From: Aspergillus flavus | Taxonomy: Eukaryota > Ascomycota > Eurotiomycetes > Eurotiales > Aspergillaceae | Direction of reading: 5' to 3' | Assembly (NCBI RefSeq): GCF_009017415.1 | Contig: NC_092403.1 | Coordinates: forward strand, 1,860,001 to 1,924,000 | Length of the DNA stretch: 64,000 bases | Part shown: positions 1-14,935 of the stretch, piece after piece | Position numbering within the stretch: the first letter of the stretch is position 1 | Layout: the number at the start of each line of letters is the position of its first letter | Position numbers and translations under genes: made by a program | The notes under the pieces: generated by a model | Database searches by the model: none | What the model saw: the letters and a program-made list of their open reading frames with translations, nothing else | Told to the model about the DNA's origin: nothing

Positions 1-3000
1 AAGATATTTATATAATATATTATCAAAAAATATTATAGTATAATAGTTATATTATATAAATAAGTCTTAATTTAGTTAATATATAGATTTTATTTATAGT
101 TTTGTATTTTTAATTAAAAAAAATAGTAGAAATATCAATATTAATATTAAAATCTACGTTAAAAGTAATAAAAATATTTAACATATTAAAATTAAATAAT
201 TAGTCTTTATTTATTAAAATATCAATTATATTAAATATATAAAAAAACTTTTATTTATTTTAAAAATATAATTTTTATATATAGTTTTATATTTATTTTT
301 ATATTTATTTTTATATTTGTAATCAATAGATTTAATATTCTATTTATAAATATTTTTAATAAAATTAATTTAAAAAGTATATAATAACTATATTAATCTA
401 TTTTTATAAAATTAATAATTTTATAATTAATATTATTAAAATAGTTAATTTTAAAAAAATATTTTTAATATAGTTATTATGGCTATTATAAATTTCTATT
501 TGTATTTATAGATTTATATTCATAATCCTAGAATTCCTTTATATTTTTTAAAAAACTGATTTTAATCTAAATATTAGTTAAAATATAGATTTTAATTAAC
601 ATTTTATACAATATAATCTTATTACTTAAATATATATATATAGATTTTCTAAATTTCTAAATGAATTTTTTAAAAATAGAAAAGAGCTATAGTAGAATTA
701 ATATAAATATAAAATTAATTAATGAAAATTAAAATTATCTCTAATATATATATATTAATGTCAAATCCTTATAGGAATAAAAATTGTTAATTCTTCTAAA
801 AAAGAGGTTCTAATTATCTAATTATCTAATAAAAACACACGTCGGTGCTATATCTAATTAGAATCTTATAGTTAATATACTTCTCTAGATCATGTGTTAT
901 AGAAACTAATATAATTTTTTAATTAGATATTAATTTTAATCTTTAAAATATTAATAATCTATAATATTATTTTTTTTCTTATAATAATAAACATTTTATA
1001 ATTTAGAGATTTAATTAATATATTTACTAGATTATTTTCTAATAGTATAAATTTGAAATAAATCTTACTAGTCTATAAAAGCTTGTATATAAAAAGTTAT
1101 TAATTATTAAACTATTTTATAGTTAATATATAGTTACTATACTAAAGAATTTTTGTATTATTTTAACTTTTTCTATAGCTTAAATTTCTAGAAATTTAAT
1201 ATTTAAAATAGTTAATTATTTTTATTATAATAAATACTTCTTTAATATATATAAATTAGAAAAATAATATAATCTTTTTGATATAATTAACTTTTCTTTA
1301 AAATTTTTATTATAATAATTATATTATTAATATAATATTATCATTATCATATTATTTAATAAAACAATATAAAAGTCTTTTTAAATAGATTTAAAATTTA
1401 TTTTTTCTAATTTTTTAAAAGTTTTATACTATAGATTTATTATCTGTTTTAAATTATATAAAATGTAATTAAGCTAGTATATTTAATTATTATCTTTTTT
1501 TATAAAATTCATTAATTAATATATAAAAATCTTTTTATTTTTTAATATTATATCAAAATAGATAGAGATGATATAATATTTATTTTTATTTTAATTCTTT
1601 TATAGCTATCGCGATAAAAAATAGTTTTAAAATATTTTTATTATTATTAAAATATATATATATTTATAATTAATTCTAGAGTATTAAAAATTATTATATA
1701 TTATTTAATAAATTTTTAAATTAGTAATATAATTTTTAAAGTTAATTTTTAAATTATATATTTAGTTATTCAATAGAATATATATATTTTTTAATTTCTT
1801 TATAATATTATATATATTAAATTTTATAATCTTTTTAATTTAAATATATATTATATTCTTTTAATATTCTATAAAAAGACATACTAGTACTTTAATATAA
1901 TTTTTAAAGATTTTAATTTTATAGATTTTTAAATAATAATTTAATTAATATCTATTTGTATAATAATTTAAAAATTCTTTATATTTTAAATTTCTCTATT
2001 TATAAAATATATTTTATAAAGCTATTTATTTTTAAACTATATAAATACTTTTTTTTATTATTTAATTAAATTTCTATACTAAATTAAGAGTAATTATATT
2101 AATTAATAATTTTAAAATTTCTTTAAAATTTTATTTTTATATAAACTCTTTTATAGTATATTATTCTAGATTTTTGCTTAATTCAATTATTTTATTTATT
2201 TATAAAACTATTATACTATATTTAATAGATTTTTTATTTTAAAACTCTAAAATTATATAAATTTAATATATAATAATGTCTAGAAATATAATAAACTTTT
2301 TTTTAAATATATTAAACTCTACTAGATTTTTAAATAATTTAATAAATTTATTTTTTTATTTTAAAAATTTTTTAAAATTATAGATATAAGATTTTCTAAT
2401 TTTTCTAAATTTTTATTATTTTAAATATATAATTTCTATTAAATATAATATTATAAAATTTTTTAATCTAATTTTTTTTAATATCTATACTTTTCATATA
2501 TAATTATTATCTTTTTTAGATTAATAAAATATTTAATTTATACGCGAGATAATATTTTTTTTTTATATTATATAATTTCTTTATAATATATAAATATACT
2601 TTTAATAATAATAAATCTTTATAAAATAGAAAAATATATTTTTATTTAATAAATTATAATAAAATTAGTATTTATATATAGCTATATTATATAGTCTTTT
2701 TTAAGAGAATAAATTAATTAAATATCTTAGCTATTATATTAATTATATAAAGCTAAAAATAATTTAATAAACTAAAGTTAATTATTTTTAATCTAGCTAT
2801 TTAATTATAAATATTATTAATTTTTTAATTTTATTATTTATTTTAAATATATAAAAAAATTTACTTAATTTATATATCTTTCCAAGACTTTTTTGTCTAT
2901 TTATTAAAAATATTAAAATTGTTTATTAAAATATTAGTAAATAATATATCTTTCTATTATATTATAATATTTTTAATTTACTTTTATTAAAATATTTAAA

Positions 3001-4104
3001 AGACTTTTTTATTTTAAAAATATTATAGTATATATTAGTTCTATTATATTATTAATTATAATTAAAAAATACTTATATTTACTATAGTTAATTAAACTAA
3101 CTTTTTATATATTTATATACTAGAGATTTAAAAAATTAATAGAATAAATTTATAGTATCTTAAATATTTAATATTTTATTTTAATTTTATAATATATTTC
3201 ATAGTATATATTATTACTAGATTTTAATTTAATATCTTATATATTTATTATAACTATAATTTTTAATATTTCTATATAATTAAAATAATAATATAAAATT
3301 ATAATATTGATTATTATAGCTATAATATCTTTTTTATATATTTAAAACTTCCTTTTTATAAAAAAATAGCTAAGTATAAAAAACCTTTTATAAATATTTT
3401 ATATAAACTGTTTTATAATATTATTAATTAATCTAAATATATAATCTAGATTATTTAAAAAAAATTATTTTTATTTAATTATTTAAATTAATAGATAATA
3501 TTATAATTTAACTATTTTTTATATATAGATTTATTTTGATATAGTTTATTTTTCTAGTTTTTATAATATTTTCTATAGATATACTTTATCTAAAGATCTT
3601 ATAAAAAAAAGATCTCGATATTCTATTAAAATTTTTTAATTTAAAATTAAATATTTTAAATTATTAATATTAAATAACTATTGTAATATTATTAATATAT
3701 TAAAAGTCTTAATTACTATATTTTATTAAAAAATAGTATATTTAAATCTAAATTAATATCTAAAAATTATATAAATATTATATAATTTATATCTATCTTT
3801 TTTATTTTAACTATAAATCTAAAGATTTAATATATCAATAAGATTTTATTATGTAGTGTTTAGTTATTTAATTATAAAATAAAACAAAGATATTAATATA
3901 TTAAAATCTTATATTTGAATTTATAATAAAAATATATATTTTTTTCTTTAACTTTTTATTTTTATAGTTTCTTAAGATATTATTTTTTTTAGTTAATCTA
4001 TTTCAAACAATATTCTTTTTTTATTTATTATTAATATTCTTCTTTTTATTTTTAAACGAGAATTTATTTCTAAATTTAGATCTATTATTTAAGTTATTAT
4101 TATC

Positions 4105-4631
4105 TATCAGCTGCCCTAATCCTAAAGCGAAATAGTCTTAGGGCTAGCTAGGATGAATGAATTGAATGACTAGATCACATAAAAAGCTAGGGTTGACTGA
4201 GTAGTAATCCTAGGTCAGGCAGGCAGGTAGGGCTTAGGCAGTCTAAGCCCTAGATCAGATAGGGAAGGCAGACAACTTAGGGCCAAGGAAGTTAAAGCCC
4301 TAGGTTAGGTATCAATAGAAGAGATCAAAAGAATGAATCCATATCTAGCAGTTAGATAGTTGGATGATAATCTGTTTAAAAAACTTCATTCAATTTAGTA
4401 GGGGATTTAGCAGCTTTTTATGTTGACTTAGGCTCACTTAAAATTACTAAATTAGAAAATCACTTAATATTCTCTAGTTTAGCAATTGTTTAAAGTTTCT
4501 TAATTAAAAGGTTATTGTCTAATCTTATCTAGTTAGAATCATTTCGCTTAATTTCTCCTAGATAGGTAATATTCCAGAATAATTCTAGAATATTCAAGAA
4601 AATTTCCTAAATAGGAAATATCTTTCTGACA
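4105..4631. repeat. Copia-family LTR copy (lightly mutated), no matching target duplication
   Basis: This is a 527-bp copy of the LTR that recurs at 23,664, 31,520 and 37,116. It starts tatcagctgccctaatcc (one RIP change from TGTCAG) and ends in ctgaca, so the TG...CA ends are as expected for an LTR. It keeps far more G+C than its surroundings. It is shorter than the 23,664 copy through at least two internal deletions. The flanking 5-mers are ttatc on the left and gtaat on the right and do not match. It is therefore not a simple solo LTR, and may be one LTR of a rearranged element or the product of recombination between two insertions. Confidence 0.82.
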
Positions 4632-5734
4632 GTAATAATATTCCAAAAACTTATTATATATTATTAAAATTATTTTTAATTATTTTAATTTATAAATATC
4701 TATAAAATAGATAAAATTGAATAAGCAATGGATTTATTAATTTATATTTCTAATTTCTTTTAAGTTTATAATTATATATAAAGTTAACAAGCTAAATTTA
4801 ATTAGTAAATTTTTCTAAATAGTAGAAAATACTTTAAAAAATCTTTTAAATATAAAATTAATATTACTAATTTAATAATAAATTATTTATATATAAATTT
4901 TAAAAATTAAAAATCTTTCTTATAAAAAGTTTTAGTTTAAATTTAAGAAAATAATTTTATAGAAAAGGTTTAAATTTAATATTTATATCATATTAAGTTT
5001 TGGAAAAACTAATATAGAAATAATTAATTAAATTATTTTAAAAAAGTAAGTTATAATTAATATATTTTCTAGTTTTTTATATAAGATACTTATCTTATTA
5101 AAAAGATATATATTATTAAAATAAATTAGAATTTAAAAGATTTAATTTTCTGAATATAATTTAAAAATCTAGAGATAAATTAGTAAAAAGTTACTATAAA
5201 ATAAGAACGTAAAAAAAATGAAAACTAAATAATGAATTTTAATAAATTTATTAAATATAAAAAATATCTTTATATTTTTATAATAAAAAGATTAAAATAA
5301 AAATTTCTATTTTTATATTATAATAATTCTTTGGTAAAATATTTTAAAAGAGATAAAATAGAAAATTTATTAAAATATAAATTTTATTAAATAAATTTTC
5401 AATAAAATATTAATACTTAGTATATTAAAGAACTGCTATATTAAAATATTAATTATATAATATTTTTTAATTTTTTAATTCTTTTTATAATTTTTTAAAA
5501 AATTATTAATAGAGTTTATTGTAGAATTATTTTCTATTCTATACTAAATTAAAATTATTAATATAATTTTAATTATTATTAATTAATTTATAAAATAAGT
5601 ATTATTTTTTTAGTTTTATTAATAAAAATTATAGTAAATATTATAGACTTTTGTATAATAAAATTAAATTATCAATAGTATTTTATTTATAAATTAATAA
5701 ATAAATAAAACATATTAATTCTCAAGTATAGAAT

Positions 5735-7200
5735 AAAGACCAATTTTTTATTAAATTCTTAATTTATTAATTTTCTCGCTACCTAAAGCTAATTCATGTA
5801 TTAAATATAATAGAATCTATTTAGTAATTAGAAGAATCTATCTTCTAAACTATTTAAAACTATAAAATAAAATTTACTAATATTGTCTCTATTTTAATTA
5901 GAATATAAAATTAATTAAAGCTTTTTATAATTTATATTTACTAGATTTAAAAGATTAATAAAATATTTAAATATATTATTAATTAGCAATTTAATAAATC
6001 TATTTATAACATTAATTTTTTTAATAAAATAATTAATTATAATTAAGCTTTTCTTATAAAAATTCTATATTTATAAATATTATATATTAATTTAACTAAT
6101 AATATATATTTACTTAATAAATAATATTATTATAATAGCTATATTATTATTAATATAAATAAAAATAGTTTTATTTACTAGTAAATTAATAAATTTTATA
6201 ATTTTTTAATATTAAAATTTATTATAAACTACTAAAATAATTATAATTATTTTAATAAAAATATGAAATTATAGGTTATCAATTATTTTAATATTTTTTA
6301 TTATATAAAAATATTAATATAAAAACTTACATATATTTATATAGATTTTTATTTATATAACCTTTATATATAATATTAAGATATATTTTTAAATATTGAT
6401 TTAATTTATAATTTAAAATAATACTATAGATATAAAAATATAAATATTATAATTTTTTTATTATTATATAATTATTTTAATTAAAATTAAAAAAGTATAT
6501 ATATAATATCTAATCTAGTTTTAATTATTAATTAATCTATATATAATTTATAATATTAAAATTAATCCTTTAATATAATTAATTATATTTATAATATTAA
6601 GAATAATAATTAATATATTACTATTTAATAATAAAAGTTTATTTAATATTATAAATATAATTAATTATATTGAACTATTGTTTTTATTATTTTAATATAT
6701 ATAGATTTTATTAAATATAATATTTTATAATTATTTAATTTTATTCTTATTTAAATATATTAATATATTCTATATTTAAATATCTTAAAAAACTTTATTA
6801 AGATCTTTATATTTAATAGTTTCAGCTATTTATAATAATTCTAAAAAAATAAGATTTTATTATTTTTAAATATTAAATAAATAATAATTTTAATAATATA
6901 TTTTATTATATATAATTATATTATATTAAATACATATATATTAAGTAATATATTTTTTATAAAGTAATTAAAATATTTACTAATTTTTTTAACTAGATTA
7001 TTAAGTTTTAAAGATTTAAAGAATATAATTTTAATCTTAATTTTTCTTTAATTATTTATATTGTAAAATTATAGAATTTTTATTTATTATTAATTTATTA
7101 TTTTAAATTATAATAGGTAATAAAATTATAAAGTTATTTAATAAATTTAATTATAATATCTATTATATTTATGTTTTATTTTAGTAGATATATATAATTA
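5735..7200. repeat. Dispersed repeat copy A (direct repeat of 12,265-14,935)
   Basis: This segment reads collinearly with 12,265-14,935 in the same orientation, with many blocks of 20-60 similar bases. Both copies begin near a former GC-richer patch and both contain the same order of landmarks. Copy A lacks about 1.1 kb present in the middle of the other copy. Differences are mostly C/T and G/A, as expected when RIP mutates two copies independently. I cannot recognise a protein domain in it, so the element class is unknown. Boundaries are approximate. Confidence 0.6.
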
Positions 7201-9889
7201 TTATATCTCTTATATTATTAATTAATACTAAATAATTAATATAATTATTATAGATAAAAAACTTTTATAATTATATATTTATATACTAAACATATAAAAA
7301 ATTAATAAATTTTATATTATTTATATATTTTATTATATTCACTTTAATTAATTTTAATTATTTTTTAAGTATAATTTAGATCTATATACATATATTTATA
7401 ATATAAAAATATTCTATTTATTATTATAAATAATATATTTTAAATAAAATAAAATTAAAACATCTTTTAATAAATTACTATTTTATTAATAATTTTATTT
7501 TTTAAATAGAGATCATTTATATAAGTATTTTAAATTAAAATTTATTATATTTTAAATTTTTATTATATTAAATAGATTATATAATATTTATAAATTATAC
7601 TAATTATATAATCTATAATTTTATATAAATATATAGTATTATTTTTATTATAAAAAATATAATTTTTAATATTTTAAAAACTATTTATATAGTACTATAA
7701 ATTCTTCTTATAATATAGTATATAGAAAGCTAAATAAAAAAATCTTTTTTTTAATTGGTTTAATTTTATAGTTATATAAATAATATAGAGATAGCTTTTT
7801 AATTTCTTTTAGTAAAGAAAATATTAATAAAATTATAGAATTCTTACAAAAGTATTTACACGGGATCTTTAGAAGCTACTTTTTTAATGTATTATTAATT
7901 TATTTTATAGCAACAATATATATATTATAATAATATTTTTAGCTATATATAAAATAAGCTTAGAAAGATTAGATTAATATTATATTTTTTTCAATATTTT
8001 AAATCTTGTGGGTAGATTTCATGGTTAGATTTAAATAGAAATATTATTTAAGATATAGATTTTATTAGATTAGATAAAAAAGTACTACTAAATAGTAATA
8101 TATAAATAGTAAAGTTTATATAAGAAATATATTATTTAAACTACAATAAATTTAGTATAATAAAGTAATAAGCTAATTAAGTTATTAGAGATAAAGTTTT
8201 CTTTTTGAAATAATTTTAAATGTATAGAGTTATAGTAATATAATAGATAATTAAATCATGTTTATTTTTGTATTTATTAAAATCATCTATTTTAATTATA
8301 TTTTTAAAGATTTTAATTATAAATTTTATTTTAGAGTCTATTTTTTATCTATTACTTTTTTTAAATAGTTTTATAGTTTAGTAATATATAGTTAGAAAGG
8401 TTTAAATTTTATTTAGTTAATATAATTAGTAGAATTATTAAATACTTATAATTAATTTTTCTAATAAGAAGTTTTTAAATAATAGTAATATTAAAAATAA
8501 TATTAAATATTATATTCTATATTGTATATAGATGTAGATGAGATTAAATCTAATAATAGATTAAATAATTTTTAAAATTATAGTAGAAATATTTTCTATA
8601 TTTTTTGTAAAAAAAATATATAAAAAATAATTACTTAATATATATATAGCCTTTATTTAAATTACTAATAAATATCTTTTATATATAAAATTATCTATTA
8701 ATTCAAATATATATAGCTATTTATAAAATAATATAGAAAGATTTATTATATACAAGATTAACACTATTTAAACTTTATATATTTAATTAGATCCCAGTAT
8801 ATATAATATCTATATTTTTATTGAAATTAATTTTATTATAAAGCTTTTTTATTTTATCAAATATAGATATAGTAATATACTAATTTTCAAATATTACTTT
8901 TTATAAATTATTAATCAAATAAAATATTCTATTATTATAAAATTTAATTTTTGAAATTCGTAAAATATAATAATTCTATACAATCTATTTTATACAATTA
9001 AAAATATTTTTATTAATATACTATATATAAATAATGTAATTTATTAGTTATTAAATATAATATTTAAATTTAATTAAAATATATTTTTATTAATAACTAT
9101 AGTTTTAGAATATCATAAATCAAGATTATAATATAAATCATTAAAATATAATAATATAAAACTATACAATTTTTTCCATTATATACAAAACTTAAAATAA
9201 TACAAAATACTTTATTTTAGAATATTAAGCTAATAATATTTATAAATAATATATTATATTAATTCATTTATTATTAAAATATAATAATAATACTATAGAA
9301 TCTAGATATAAAATTAATAATTATAAAATAGAGATATTATATTCTAAATTTTATTTATTTTATATCATAAATACTATTTATTTTTTAAAAGATTTAATTA
9401 ACTGGTACTTAAATAGATATTTAATTATTTAAAAAATCTCAATTAAATTAATAATATAATTTATAATGTTTTTTTTTAATTATTATAGCTTAGTCTTTTT
9501 ATTAATATGAAATACTGAAAATCTTATATATACAACGATTTTATATAATTATCGATTTAATATTATTAAATTATTTCTCTAAAACTATATAATATTAAAC
9601 TAACAAAAAAAATATAAAAATTAATCTATAACTATAATTATTTATTAAAATATCTAGACTTTAGTAATTCAAAATTTGATTATAATATATTTAAATTTTC
9701 AAAAAAGTAGTTAATATAATAAAAACCTTTGTATTATAAATTTTCGAATAATTAATTTTTTATAGTATAATTATAATTATATATAAAATTAATTAATTAA
9801 AAATTATTAATATTTACATTTTTTTAATTATAATTTTGTTATTATCAAGCTATAATCTGAGATATATATTTAAATTAATTTGTCGCGGT

Positions 9890-10990
9890 ACCTATAGATT
9901 TAGAAGAATTAAAATCTTTAAAGAATATAATAAAAATTATTAATTTAAAAATATTATTGTTATTAATTTAATTAAAACTATTTAATTAAAATTAACAATA
10001 GTATAATTTTTTAAGTTGTTTAAAAAAATTATTTATTTTAAATATTTTTATATAGTATACTATAAATAATTTTAGGGTCGTGTTAAAAGACCCCCTTAAT
10101 AATATATTCAGACTCCCTACTATACTATAAGTAGACTAGCGCCGGGCGCTAGTCTTAATAGAGAACGTAAGATAAAAACTTTTAAAAACTGCGCTAATAA
10201 AACCTCGTTAAAATTATTAATCTATAATTAATAAACTTTACACCTATTCTAATTTATATACTAAAATCGCTTAAAGTACACTATATAAAAGTATTTAAAA
10301 TAGACAATTTTTTTCGAAATAATAGTGTATATATACAGCGCCTAAAGTCTTAGTTTAGAGAAGCTAATTTAGAAGCCGCTGGTTATATATATATAAGAAA
10401 GATATAAAAATTCTAAAAATGAGGAGTTTTTAGAGTTTAAATATACTAAGCAAGATTTTTAATATTACAGCCAGATCTTTAAGATTCTCTATATAACTCC
10501 TGTGGTTTCTAAGGCCGCGGTCGCAGCTTTAAGTCCTAATATAATTATTATAGATTAGGCCACGTGTCTAGATATCAATATATATTAATATATATAATTA
10601 TATATAGATTAATTAAATAGTATTATTAAATTTATACTATATCGCTTTTTTATATAAATTAACAAAGGTTTAAAAAAAGGTTCTACTGTTTTTATTTTAC
10701 TCCGCTTTCTTATTAAGACTAGTGCCCGGCGCCTTTTCTAAATAGATATAGTAGAGAGTCCAAATACATTATTAGGAGGTCTTTTTAAAACGTCCCTAAT
10801 TTCAATGTATAAATTAAAATAAATATAGAATTTATTAATATATAATTAATAATTTTACTAAAGGTTTACTAGTATAATTTCTAAATTTTTTTACTTTATT
10901 TTTTTATTATAGTCTAGTATCAAGTACTATTCCAAAATAGTATAATATAGAATCTAAATAGCGATTTTCAAAGTTCTTTTAGTACAACCC
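9890..10990. mobile_element. Older MITE copy X, split by the 10,075-10,796 insertion
   Basis: Bases from about 9,890 to 10,074 and from 10,797 to 10,990 join into one unit of about 375 bp that matches the reverse complement of 11,806 to about 12,175. The junction is clean: the sequence interrupted at TA continues on the other side of the inserted element. The right end reads gtacaaccc followed by TA, that is GGGTTGTAC... on the other strand, similar to the ends of the inserted element. It therefore belongs to a related non-autonomous family. The left end is not defined. Confidence 0.6.
10075..10796. mobile_element. 722-bp MITE with about 100-bp TIRs and TA target duplication
   Basis: The left end GGGTCGTGTTAAAAGACC and the reverse complement of the right end, GGGACGTTTTAAAAAGACC, continue as inverted repeats for about 100 bp and include a shared GCGCCGGGC...CTAGTCTTAATA block. 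The element is bounded by TA at 10,073-10,074 and at 10,797-10,798, the duplication used by the Tc1/mariner superfamily. The flanks rejoin into an older repeat (copy X), which confirms both ends. The inside holds no readable transposase, only a GC-rich patch near 10,507-10,540. It keeps more G+C than its surroundings, so it inserted late relative to RIP or escaped part of it. Confidence 0.8.
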
Positions 10991-11805
10991 TAAATCTATA
11001 TTATTGAAATTAATAAATATATAATTAATTATATCTTCAAATAAATTTTTATTTAAAGCTAAAATATGTTACTAATTAATAAAGCTAAAAATATCTAGTC
11101 TAGTCTAGATAGTTAAAAACTTTTATTATAATATAGAAAACCATTTAAAAAATATATATTTATATAAATTACATAGCTATACTTAATATAGTTTAAAATA
11201 AAATGTTACTTTTTTAATTATGAGTAAATTAAATTTTAAACTAGTCTAAGTATTAATTTATTTATAATAGTTTAATTTGATTACTTATTATAAACTAGAT
11301 TAGATTTATATAATATTAAATACTCTAATATATTTATTTTTATATATTTTTAATTAATCCAAAAATTTATTTATATATATTATAGTATATGAATTTTAAT
11401 ATAACAGAAATCTAGCTATCTAAAATTTTTAAATAGTTAATTAAAAATAGATATAATAAAAATAATAAATAGTTGATAATAATATAGATATTTAAAAATA
11501 ATAAAAATTCTGTATATATTTCATAGTACTACTATATTTATATAGTAATAGAAATCTGTATACATTATTAGACAGATTAATAAATATATCTAAAATTTTA
11601 TTTAAAAAAATTAGAATATAGGATTTTACAAAATTTAAAAGATCTAATATTCTATAGAATTTAATACTAGATTAATAAATATATTTAATATTTCTTATAT
11701 TATTTATAAAAAGTAATAAAAATACATAGGATAAACTATATAAAGCCCTTTAATCTATTATTATATTAGATATTGCTTTTTATATTTTTATAATTAATAT
11801 TATTA

Positions 11806-12175
11806 GAATCATATTAGAAGAACCCCAAAAATCGCTATTTAGACTCTATACTATACTATTTCAGAATAGTATTTAATACTAGACTATAGTAGAAGGATAG
11901 ACTAAAAAAGATTTAGAACTTATATTAATAAAGTCTTATTAAGATTATTGGCTATGAATTAATAAATTCTATATTTATCTTAATTTGTATACTAAAATTA
12001 CTTAAAGTATACTATGTAAAATTATTTAAAATAAATAATTTTTTAAATAATTTAAAATTATATTATTATTAATTTCAATTAATTAAATAATTTAAATTAA
12101 AATAATAATAATAATAATTTTAAATTATTAATTTTTACTATATTATTTAAAAATCTTAATTTTTTCAAATTTATA
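11806..12175. mobile_element. MITE copy Y (one end only), inverted relative to copy X
   Basis: This copy starts after TA (11,804-11,805) with gaatcatattagaagaacc, the RIP-altered version of the GGG end of copy X, whose reverse complement it follows for about 370 bp. It also matches part of the 10,075-10,796 element. The second terminus is not visible; homology fades just before the GC-richer patch at 12,182. It is probably a truncated member of the same non-autonomous family. Confidence 0.55.
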
Positions 12176-12181
12176 AATATA

Positions 12182-12265
12182 TCATGGCCGGGAGGTGGTC
12201 AATGAAAAAAGATGATTCTGTTGACTAAGTCTGTCTATAGATATAATGTCATACGCTAAATAGGA
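12182..12265. other. GC-richer island at the start of repeat copy B
   Basis: A short island containing atggccgggaggtggtc stands out against the surrounding sequence of about 10% G+C. It lies between MITE copy Y and the start of the long direct repeat at 12,265. No reading frame, tRNA or known terminal motif is visible. It may be the less mutated end of the neighbouring element. Confidence 0.35.
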
Positions 12266-14935
12266 ACCAATTTATAATAAAGCTTACATTCTTACTATCC
12301 TCTCTTCAGCTAGCTTTTTAGGTAGATATTATAGATAGAGACTTGCTTAGCGACTATAAGAATCTATTTTCTAGATTATTTAAAGGTATTAAATATAATT
12401 TTCTATTAATATTCTTTCTATTTTATCTAAAATATAAGATCTAAATAAAACTTTTTATAATTAATATCTATAAAATATAAAAGATTAATCAAATATTTAA
12501 ATATATTATTAACTAATAATTTAATAAAGCTATTAACTAGATTATTTTTTTTATAGAGATTATAGATTTATAGATATTATATACTAATCTATTTGAATAT
12601 ATATATATAATTAGTAAATAATATTATAATAATAACTTTATTACTATTTATATAGATAGAAATAGTTTTATTTTTAGTAAATTAATAAACTTTATAATTT
12701 TTAAGATTAAAGTTTATCATAAATTATTAGAATAATTACAATTATTTTAATTCATAGTATTAATTTATAGATAATTAGTTATTTTAATATTTTTTAAAGA
12801 ATAGAAATGTTAATATAAAAAGCTATAAATATTTATATAGATTTTTTATATATATAATCTTTATATATAGGATTAATATATATTTCTAGATATTTGTTTA
12901 ATTTATAATTTAAAATAATTTTAGATAAATATATAGATATTATAATTATTTTCTTATAGCTATATAATTAACTTTTATTAAAATAAGTAATATAATATTA
13001 AAAATAAAAAATTATATATACTATATTAAATTTAATTTTAATTATTAATTAATTTATATAATTTATAATCTGTATATATAGAGTTATTTTTAAATTATTT
13101 TTATTAAAATTATTCTTTTTAAGCTTTTATTTAATAATATTTTTATTATTATTTAAATAGATAGTATAGTATACAAGAAATATAGATATAAAATATAAGA
13201 TATAATTTATTATTTTAGTATATTATAATATTTTCTCTATATTTCTTAATATAGTATAATTATTTTTAGTATAATTATAAATTATACTATAATTTAAAAA
13301 TCTAGCTAATTTATTAATAATTTTAAATTTAAATGATTTTATAAATTTTTTATTTATATTTAATAAAAATAGTCTTTATTAATACTATAGTAAATATATT
13401 ATTTATATATAATAAAACTATTTTATTATCTTTAATATAAATATAGTAACTTTTCATAATTACAATAAAATCTATTTTTTATAGTTTAATATTAATATTT
13501 TTATTCTGTAAATATAACATTTATTTAAAACTATATAATAATTTATTAAAATAGTAAATTCTTTTCTTATTTTATAAAGTTTAGTAGATTATATTATATA
13601 AATATATTTTTCATTAATATCTATATTTAGATGTACTATATAAGAATTAGTTTAATGTATTTTATATGTTAAAAAGCTATAAATATAATAATTATTTTAA
13701 TAAAATTATTTATAATTACTAATATATATATTTGATTAAAAATTCATAAAATATTATTATTAGCTACTATAGAAGATCTATTATATTTTAAATTAGATAA
13801 TATAATTATTAATTACTATTAACTTTAAAATTATATAGTTATTAACTTTAGAAAATTTTAATATTAATAAATAAAAATATAATATTTTAGGTTTTTTTTT
13901 TATAATTATAAATCTTATATTTTATAATCTTATATTATTTCTTAATATAAGATAATATTGTTATTTTTTAATATAATTATAATATCGATATTTATTACAT
14001 ATAGAATTCTTTTTATATTTTTCTGATAATATATCTATAATTTAATATTTAAAATATTTATCTATTATTAATTTAATTAATCACATTAAATTATAATTTT
14101 AATACTAGGAATTTTATTGTTTATTGAAAAAATAATTTAATTAATAAAAATATAATTATATATATATAGTTTATAATTAAATCTAGAGATTTTTTAATTT
14201 AATTAATCTTCTTATAAAAATATTAGAAATAATAACTAATATATCTCTATTAAAAAGTAAAGATTTATTTAATAATTTAAATATAACTAGTTATATTAGA
14301 CTATTATTCTTATTATTTTACTATATATAAATCTTATTATAAATAATATTTTATAATTATTTAATTTTATCTATATTTAAATACTATATTTTAAAAATGT
14401 AATTAATATTATTTTTAAAATTAATAAAATATTTAATTGTAATCTATAATAATATATTTTGAACTTACTCTATTCTTTTTTAAAATATATTAATATATTC
14501 TATATTTAAAGACTTTAAAAAATTTAATTAAATATCTAATATTTAGTAACTTTAATTATTTATAATAATTCTAGAGAAATAATAATTTGTTATTTTTATT
14601 TATAAAATAATTTACTATTTTAATAATATACTTTACTATATATAATTATATAATATTAAATATATTTATATTAGTTAATATATTTTTTAATATAAAAATT
14701 AAAATATCTATTAATTTTTTTACAAGACTATTAAATTCTAGAGATTTATAAATTAGTTTTAATATTTATTTTGTTTTTATTTATTTATATTATAAAACTT
14801 TAGAATTCCTATCTATATTAATCTATTAGTTTATAATATAATAGCTGATAAGAATATAAAAATATTTAATAAATTAAATTATAGTATTAATTATATCTAT
14901 TTTATATTTTAATAAATATATAATTATTACTTGTA
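12265..14935. repeat. Dispersed repeat copy B (direct repeat of 5,735-7,200)
   Basis: This is the longer copy of the repeat described at 5,735. It is collinear with it from the first 100 bases (through the tttaggtagatatt area) to a shared ttttaataaatatataattatt-like end near 14,930. About 1.1 kb, roughly 13,080-14,180, has no counterpart in copy A: either an insertion here or a deletion there. The direct orientation and the RIP-type differences point to two insertions of one transposon family. The class is unknown. Confidence 0.6.
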
